Below are positions 57,666 to 64,000 of a stretch of DNA of 64,000 nucleotides, piece after piece (the stretch's first letter is position 1; each line of letters begins with the position of its first letter). The notes below the pieces were generated by a model. That model made no database searches. It worked only from the letters and a program-made list of their open reading frames with translations, and was not told the DNA's origin. The position numbers and the translations under genes were made by a program. Origin of the DNA: Halichoerus grypus (Eukaryota; Chordata; Mammalia; Carnivora; Phocidae); contig NC_135715.1 of assembly GCF_964656455.1 (NCBI RefSeq), positions 39,194,603 to 39,258,602 of the forward strand. Direction: 5' to 3'.

Positions 57666-60245
57666 AAGAGCTGAGGCATTTAGAAAGATTTCCATGCCTT
57701 GATCCTGTCCCTTGATATTTTGATTTAGTTCAGCTTCAGAAAGGTTTCTGGTATGATATTAAAACAAAACAAAACAAAACAACTCCCTAGGCAATTTTTA
57801 AAGTACAGCCAAGGTATAGGAGACACTGCCTTATACAATAATTCCTACAAGTTTGGAATTAAATTTTTCTTTCAAAATCTAATGCAGACTATTAGATCTA
57901 CCCCAGAAAAATGTATATATGTGTACACACAAACAAATACTGTATTAAAAAAGTATGTGTGTACACACATGTCCATGCAAGCCCTTTCACAAATGTCATA
58001 CAGTTAAAGAGACCTGTATTAAAAATCCCCAAATAATGAATGAATTTTGTGAATTGTTTCTTCTAGCAGGTTTTTCTAAAGCAAGTCCCACCAATTAAGT
58101 TAATTAATTTTGGACCACTTTTGCATCTTGAGGATTCAGTCACATTGTGGCTTAAACTGAGCCTCTCTGTTTATAAAAATGTCTCATAATAGCATCCCAT
58201 GAGCGTCCTGAGGCCTGAGCGATATAGTGGGCTCTTCCCTATTTTCACTCATGGTAACAATATCAGTGCTCCCGCTGGAAAGGTAGTTTCTTTTGACAGT
58301 TTTTATATAATTGAAATTCTGTGTTCGCCACCTATGATAGGATCTGTGATGTTCATAAAAGCAGTTTTCTTATTCTATCTTCAAAGAGGTGACTGTGTTT
58401 TGAGTGACTGGCAGAGAGCAAGATTCTACATCATGTGGCAGAAACTACTGACCTCATCATGGCCCATTTCCTTTCAAATTGTGCAGGAAAATAAATGATG
58501 AAAAAATGTGAAGGAAATGTTTCAGAAACAATCTTTCATGTTTCTAACCACATTACACAACACATGGAAAGGCTAATATTGTATTTTATCTCAGTTAGTG
58601 TAACTCATAGTCATGCTTTCAACAGAGGAAAAAAAGATTTAAATGCAGGTCTTGGTTTAATTTAGAACTGATTGCTCATTAATCTTTGGAATAGGTATGC
58701 AAGCTGTCTTCCAAATGAAGGGGAGGCTGTTGGCTGAGTACCCTAAACTCCACTGTGCTGTTTTCAATTTGTTTTTCCATATGATATTTAGTCTTTCATT
58801 CAGTGTTTAATACTAAACATTAATGGGGAAAATATTGCTTAATGAGCTGTTGTATTGGGCAGAATGCAGTGAAACACGCCTCCTTTGCAAGAGCTCGCCA
58901 GCTTGTGCCAGTATTTGGATAGTGTCATTAATCATGAAGCATTTCATTCTCCTCTCTCCTGGAAGACAGGGGTTTCCTGATGTCATGGAAACAGGCCCTT
59001 TTAAAACTGGTTTTGAATTAAGACATAGGCTACCTAAATACAAGACATCACATGGTTAAATTACTGTGAGGCAGATACCCCATTTAGGGTTCATAGGTTC
59101 TTCTGTTGTGGATTTTATTAGCTCTAAAGAGTAAAAAGTTCGGAGTTAAGAATCCATCCTGCCAATGCACGGGACTTGAAGATTCTGCTATCAGAAAAGA
59201 TCTCCTAAATAATCAGATACCTGATAGATCAACTCTTAAGGCAATGAGCATTAAAATAAGCTTGTCTGATCCCAGGGAGACTGCTTTGCCTCATAGATTT
59301 CCGTGTGGCTTCAGCCGTGCAAGGTGACCCGCGAGACAATTGCAGGAACAGTGCAGTGGTCTGCAATATCCAGCCATTTCTGACCTGATATTATCTCCCA
59401 CACAGAGTAATGACCACCCCCCCAAAAAAAATCGATGTATTTAGTTCAGGTTCAGATTACTGATTTATTTTATTCACAGAAAAGAAGGCCTAAGGAATTT
59501 CAGGATCTTATAAATTCCAAATTAAATGGGAGAGAGAGAGGAATAAAGGGCGTTATATATACATTTAATACAAATTCAGGGAAGTCCATTATCACTGACA
59601 TTTTGTTACATAGTATTTATCAGTTTAAGAAGTTAAAGGGACAAGATGCTAGCGTAAATAATAGTCTTGAGGGTAAGGAAAGGGCATAAAGAGGACTGAA
59701 GCCACAAACACCCACGTAGCCCGTGCCTGCTGGGAGGCACATTGCTCCTTCTCAGCATCACTAATAGTCAGGAGGGGACAAAGCCTCCTCACTTTTTGGT
59801 CCTGAACCTGTTTGCGTTGCTGCTTTGGCAGCAAAGGACGATCCGAGTAATAGGAAATAAGTGTCAGTCAAAAATGTTTTATTGAGTGTAATCCCTTGTC
59901 AATAAAATGTGGAAGTGCAGACTCTGTTTTAATAGGACTGCCACTGTTCACTCCAAAACAGGAGCTCGGAAGCTGTGAATGCTGGTCATCTCGGCTTTGC
60001 ACAAGCTTTTCCAATGGCCTCAAGCTGCTTTGGTCTGCAAAATCAGAAAAATACTTAACAAAGTTTATAATTGAGAATTTTATTGTGTTGTACAAATGTG
60101 GATTAAAAAGCTCTTTAGTCATAGCAGGATCGGAACCTCTGGTAGGGAAGGGAACTGGCTTGTGTTTTGTCCTTTTCTTTCATAATACCTAGCAAAGGTC
60201 TGAAAATGTGATACTCACTCATTAAGAGGATTCATAGACTAATAA
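57666..60245. other. Unannotated sequence
   Basis: No gene recognised. Contains (AAAAC)4 at 57760-57783. The 58830-60190 part is less A+T-rich and lacks nameable repeats, so it may hold conserved non-coding sequence, but nothing specific is visible. Confidence 0.45.
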
Positions 60246-60249
60246 AATC

Positions 60250-60400
60250 TTTGGGCCAAAAGGGCCTTAGGGATTCTCTAGACTAACTCATTTTTTATCT
60301 TTCAGCTATGGAAATTGAGACTTAGAGCTGTAAGTGGTTTACTCAAGGACATACTGCTAATTAGAAACAAGCCTGAGATTATAAAAAGTGTCCCTCTGAC
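60250..60400 (+). repeat. MIR-like fragment
   Basis: 'gctatggaaattgagacttagagctgtaag...actcaaggacatactgct' follows the 'gaggaaactgaggc...cccaaggtcacacagct' block of MIR-type SINEs. Diverged. Confidence 0.5.
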
Positions 60401-60544
60401 TCCTCCGTTGATGGTCAGTTTGATCATTCTAAAGCTTTTGCCCATTTTCCTGTCACCAGTTACATATATAACCCAATTAATGGTGAATCCATCTTGACAT
60501 ATATAGCCAATTGGACTGATTGGCTATAATAATAAGCAATCTCT

Positions 60545-60715
60545 CATGTAGGACTTATTAGGTCCTGATTTTTTTAGGGGTTTTACATATATGAACTTAT
60601 TTAATCCTTACAGAACTCTAAGAGGAAGATACTGTTATCTCCATCTTCTTTCAGAACAGGATATGGAAGCACTGACAGCAGACATAACCCATCCAAGGTC
60701 ACAGAGCTCAGGTGC
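60545..60715 (+). repeat. MIR-family SINE, plus strand
   Basis: 'tatatgaacttatttaatcc', 'ctaagaggaagatactgtta' and 'ccatccaaggtcacagagct' are in MIR order. Confidence 0.75.
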
Positions 60716-62045
60716 TCACTCAGCTTTCCCAAAGCATAATGTTAAGTGACAGGTGACTGGGTCCACAGAGGTTTTCCCAGCCTCAAACACAGACGATGCC
60801 CAGAAATAGGCATTTCTCCACAAACTCTGACAAAAGTTTTTGTTAAGTCTGGGTGACCAGACAAAATTTCTTTCATTTAAAGCAGTTTTACTTCAGAGAT
60901 TTTGTTGCCCTGTTTGCCTTTAGGAATCTGTTGGGACCGCTGGGTTCTAATAAAGAAACTGGCCCTGATTTCAGTGGGTTAGGGTTCTGGTCCTTCCCAC
61001 TCTAAAATTAGTTTTACAATTGTTTATAAAAACGGATTGACCTTCCTTTGAATTCTCTTGCCCTCTTTCCCCCTTCCCACTAACCCAACAACACGATAGA
61101 GCAAGGATTTTGGAATATGGCAAGTCAAAAGTTTTATCTCCCTCCCCTCTAACCCACACACATTCAAAGTAAATGCATATTCCTCCTAAATTTATAACCT
61201 TCAGGTGTTTCCTCATAAAGCAAATGTCTGCTTCAACGTGACTAACTTGTCACCACTGATGTAAATAGACTAACGTAAGTTTTGAATCCCCCAACGTGTA
61301 CCCTTTTAATCCCTGCTTAATGGCCCCAATCTTGCACATACAGAGGTCTCTTTCCATAATAGTTAATTACTGTTTAATACTAGATTAAATAACATTTTGG
61401 ATAGATTAGGTAATATTAGATTAGATTAATATTTAAATCTAGTTTTCATTTGGGAGAGGAGTTTTTCTAACTTAGGGTCAGGAATCAGCTATTGTTTCTA
61501 AATTTCACTATTGAAACTTTTTCAGTATTGCTCTATTGTGACTTGTTTTGATGAAATAGGAAAATAGGATTGGATAGAACATGCCAATTTATCTTGTTGG
61601 GAATAATGGATGCCATAACCTGGAATGTATTTATTCATTCCTTCCTTCATTTATTTATGCATGCATTCATTCATTTTTTTGTCATGCCTACTTCCAGAAT
61701 GATTATATTGTACATAATTTTTCAAAAAAATTATAAAATTATTAAAAAGAAGAAAAACAAGCATTATGTATTAAATGAGTGGAGTGCAGAAGTGTGGAGA
61801 GCATGACAGGAAGGGAAATGTAAGATTAGCTACTAAACTTAAGCTTTAATATTATCTCTGCATTTCCAGGCCAATTTTAAAAGGGAAGGACAGTGGATTG
61901 GGTAGCTGTCATTGTAGAATAAAGGGAGACATAGCAGTTCATTAGGAAACACACACTTTCCTTTAATGTTGAATTCTGGGAGGAATTTCAACATGAGCTT
62001 TTAAGAGAAGCTTTAAGAACACAGTGGATGTTGTCCTTGATGGCA
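60716..62045. other. Unannotated sequence with ATTC repeat
   Basis: No gene. A degenerate (ATTC)n/(ATTT)n run occurs at 61630-61676. Confidence 0.5.
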
Positions 62046-62088
62046 ATTATTATTATTCCATTATTATTATTATTATTATTATTATTTT
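62046..62088. repeat. (ATT)n microsatellite
   Basis: About 13 ATT units with one CC interruption. Confidence 0.95.
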
Positions 62089-62197
62089 AAATTACAGCAA
62101 ATTCTAAGAATGCCTGTTTCATTGGAAAAGCTAAAAGCATAATTATTGTCAAAGGTCCTCAAAGCTATCTTTAATCCTACAGTTATGCAGCCCAGTT

Positions 62198-62292
62198 ATG
62201 TCTCTGAACAATAACTGGATTCACTACCCTGTGATCTCACTAGATAAAGGGATCAAGTTTAGAGGAAATGTGTCTCTGAACAATAACTGGAT
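62198..62292. repeat. 22-bp direct repeat, 71-bp period
   Basis: tgtctctgaacaataactgg(at) occurs at 62199-62220 and 62271-62292. The sequence between the copies is not itself duplicated. Confidence 0.9.
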
Positions 62293-62319
62293 CCATTAAT
62301 GAAAATACTGAATCGCTCA

Positions 62320-62511
62320 GGGGCGCCTGGGTGGTTCAGTCAATTGAGCAACTGACTATTGGTTTTGACCCAGGTTATGATCTCAGGGTCCTGAGATCGA
62401 GTCCCAGATCAGGTTCCCCACTCAGCACGGAGTCTGCTTGTCCCTCTCCCTCTGTTCCTCCCCTGAATCGTGCTCTTTCTCTCTTTTAAATGAATAAATA
62501 AAATCTTTAAA
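62320..62511 (+). mobile_element. CAN-SINE, older copy
   Basis: Head gggcgcctgggtggttcagt and a diverged body (tgactattggttttgaccca). The TSD aaaatactgaat(c/t)g(c/a)tca has two mismatches (62302-62319 and 62512-62529). Confidence 0.95.
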
Positions 62512-62529
62512 AAAATACTGAATTGATCA

Positions 62530-64000
62530 CAAAATATATATGGAAAAATTATAGACCATGCTGTAATATCTTCCTACTCTACCTTCCTAAATATTTTTTT
62601 CCAGAAGTTTTCTAATTTAGAACATATGTTAGGGTATGATTTTAAAATTTAATTAATAAATATTAGAGAGCAAATATCAAAGGCTTAGAATATCATGTTG
62701 GCTTTTTTGCCTTTGCAGAACATTATAGAATAACAAAAGGAAAAGCATACCTTGTAGGATCATGATTGATAATATTGGAGGTATTCGGTAGTTCTCTTGC
62801 CTTTACTTGAAGGACTTGAAACCATGAAACCATCTTGAATTACTGCATACATATCTTTGAATGTTTTTGCAAATCGTATCTATCAAATACCATATGTGTT
62901 TTGTAGACTCTTACTGTATAAAGTTAGTGGATGTTGTATTATTGAATTGTACTTAGGAAAATTAAATTACATTGGGTTTTATACTGTTTTCATGTTGATG
63001 AGAGTTAACAAAGAAAGTAATGTTATATGGGCCAATATTTTCTTCTAAAACTGAAGTTATTTCAAATGATATTCAGAAAAATTCTTTAAAAATATTTCAT
63101 TTTCAGAAGAAGCAAAACCAAAAACCAGTGGTTATGGGAGGAAAATGTTACATTGTGAACTTGGAAATGTAGTAGTCATCCTCCTTTGTATGAAAACACA
63201 AAAAACAATGCAGATTCCTCAAATATGTAACTGATTCTAAGGCTAAATCCATAATAGTAAGACACACTCTGTAGGTTTAATTTGTATGAATTCATTCCTA
63301 TAGACAAAGAAAGGCAATCTCTTTTTGTATCCTATTTCGTATTCTCAAAGAAAATTTTATTGTTTACAAATCTGAAGTTTATTATAGGAGGGATTCTAAA
63401 TTTGTTATATGAAGAATTAGAGAAAATAACAAGAAACAAATTTGCTTTTGTGCCTCTATATGATCCATAATCTTCTATCAATTTTACTACTCATTCGTGC
63501 TGTTGCTAAATAATATTTTAAATTTTTCCTTTTTTTGATTATGAAAGATTTCCAATATAAAGAAAAAATGAAATGCTTATGTACTTTCTTTGCTTCTGCT
63601 TGCTCAATTTTTTATGAAAGAAATAAAACATTACAGAAACAACATTCTCTCTTTTTCTTTCTACCCTGGCATGTCTTTCCATGTATGTATGGTTTTATGG
63701 TTTTTCTAAATAGATGTATATTCCCCAAGCAATATATGATAATTATTTTCTTATTTTAAATTTTACCTAGATGATATCCTGTATTTATCCTTTCTCAATT
63801 TTTATTTTAAAAATCAGATTATCTTAACATTTTAGTGACAAGAAATTTGATTAGCTGAAGTTATTAAAATGCAGTTGCTAAACATATTAATAACTCTTTC
63901 TAATTGGTTGAATAATAATAAACTTGAATTTGTTCAACTATCAATAATATTTTGATTTCTTATTCAAATATAATATATTGTGTTCCTGTGAGCAAAGCAA
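62530..64000. other. Unannotated A+T-rich sequence
   Basis: No gene or nameable repeat up to the window end. Confidence 0.5.

Noticed and set aside
1..64000. CRISPR arrays, operons, integrons, phage or other prokaryotic systems
   Set aside because: All evidence is mammalian (SINEs, L1s, MIR, MaLR LTRs); the periodic repeats are microsatellites.

Overview
The window is nuclear DNA of a carnivore mammal, most likely an arctoid caniform (bear, pinniped or mustelid group). Two things show this: many copies of a roughly 200-bp tRNA-derived SINE of the CAN-SINE (SINEC) type, and L1 LINEs whose 3' ends and ORFs look like carnivore L1. The SINE heads read gggcgcctgggtggctcagt rather than the domestic-dog SINEC_Cf type, which is why I favour Arctoidea; that assignment is an inference from remembered subfamily patterns. 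I see no host protein-coding gene, tRNA, rRNA, CRISPR array or prokaryotic feature. The window reads as intergenic or deep intronic DNA, rich in A+T and simple repeats.

Layout. 1-1128 is the 3' end of an L1 cut by the window edge. 1.4-5 kb is dense in insertions: an ancient L1 remnant, three SINEs stacked head to tail (2540-3096), another SINE with an 18-bp target-site duplication (TSD), an MLT1-like LTR, and a SINE that was later hit by a short polyadenylated retrocopy (4666-4776). 5-14.7 kb has no young insertions, only old L2, MIR and LTR-type remnants, a GC-rich patch near 10.2-10.6 kb and a possible exon-like stretch at 11928-12089. 14.7-23.5 kb has scattered SINEs and a short L1 tail. 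23.67-25.82 kb is a 5'-truncated, decayed L1 on the minus strand; 26.0-26.5 kb is an older L1 tail. 28-36 kb mixes old LTR, L2 and MIR copies with three SINEs. 37-43.67 kb is a long stretch without recognisable young repeats. 43.67-50.83 kb is a full-length L1 on the minus strand with a perfect 17-bp TSD, a CpG-rich 5' UTR, an almost complete ORF1 and a broken ORF2. 50.8-64 kb again holds scattered SINEs, MLT1, MIR and L2 remnants and microsatellites.

How the parts work together. The only coding logic is L1 retrotransposition. ORF1p (RNA-binding trimer) and ORF2p (endonuclease plus reverse transcriptase) mobilise L1 RNA in cis, and SINE RNAs and mRNA fragments in trans. The window shows products of all three: L1 copies, CAN-SINEs with A-tails and TSDs, and a small 3'-end retrocopy. 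The full-length L1 has two nonsense codons and one frameshift in ORF2, so it should not be autonomous. I found no convincing new biological system. The best leads are the retrocopy inside a SINE, the nested SINE stack, the tandem duplication in the L1 5' UTR, a possible host exon near 12 kb, and several inverted-motif or homeodomain-rich candidate regulatory spots.
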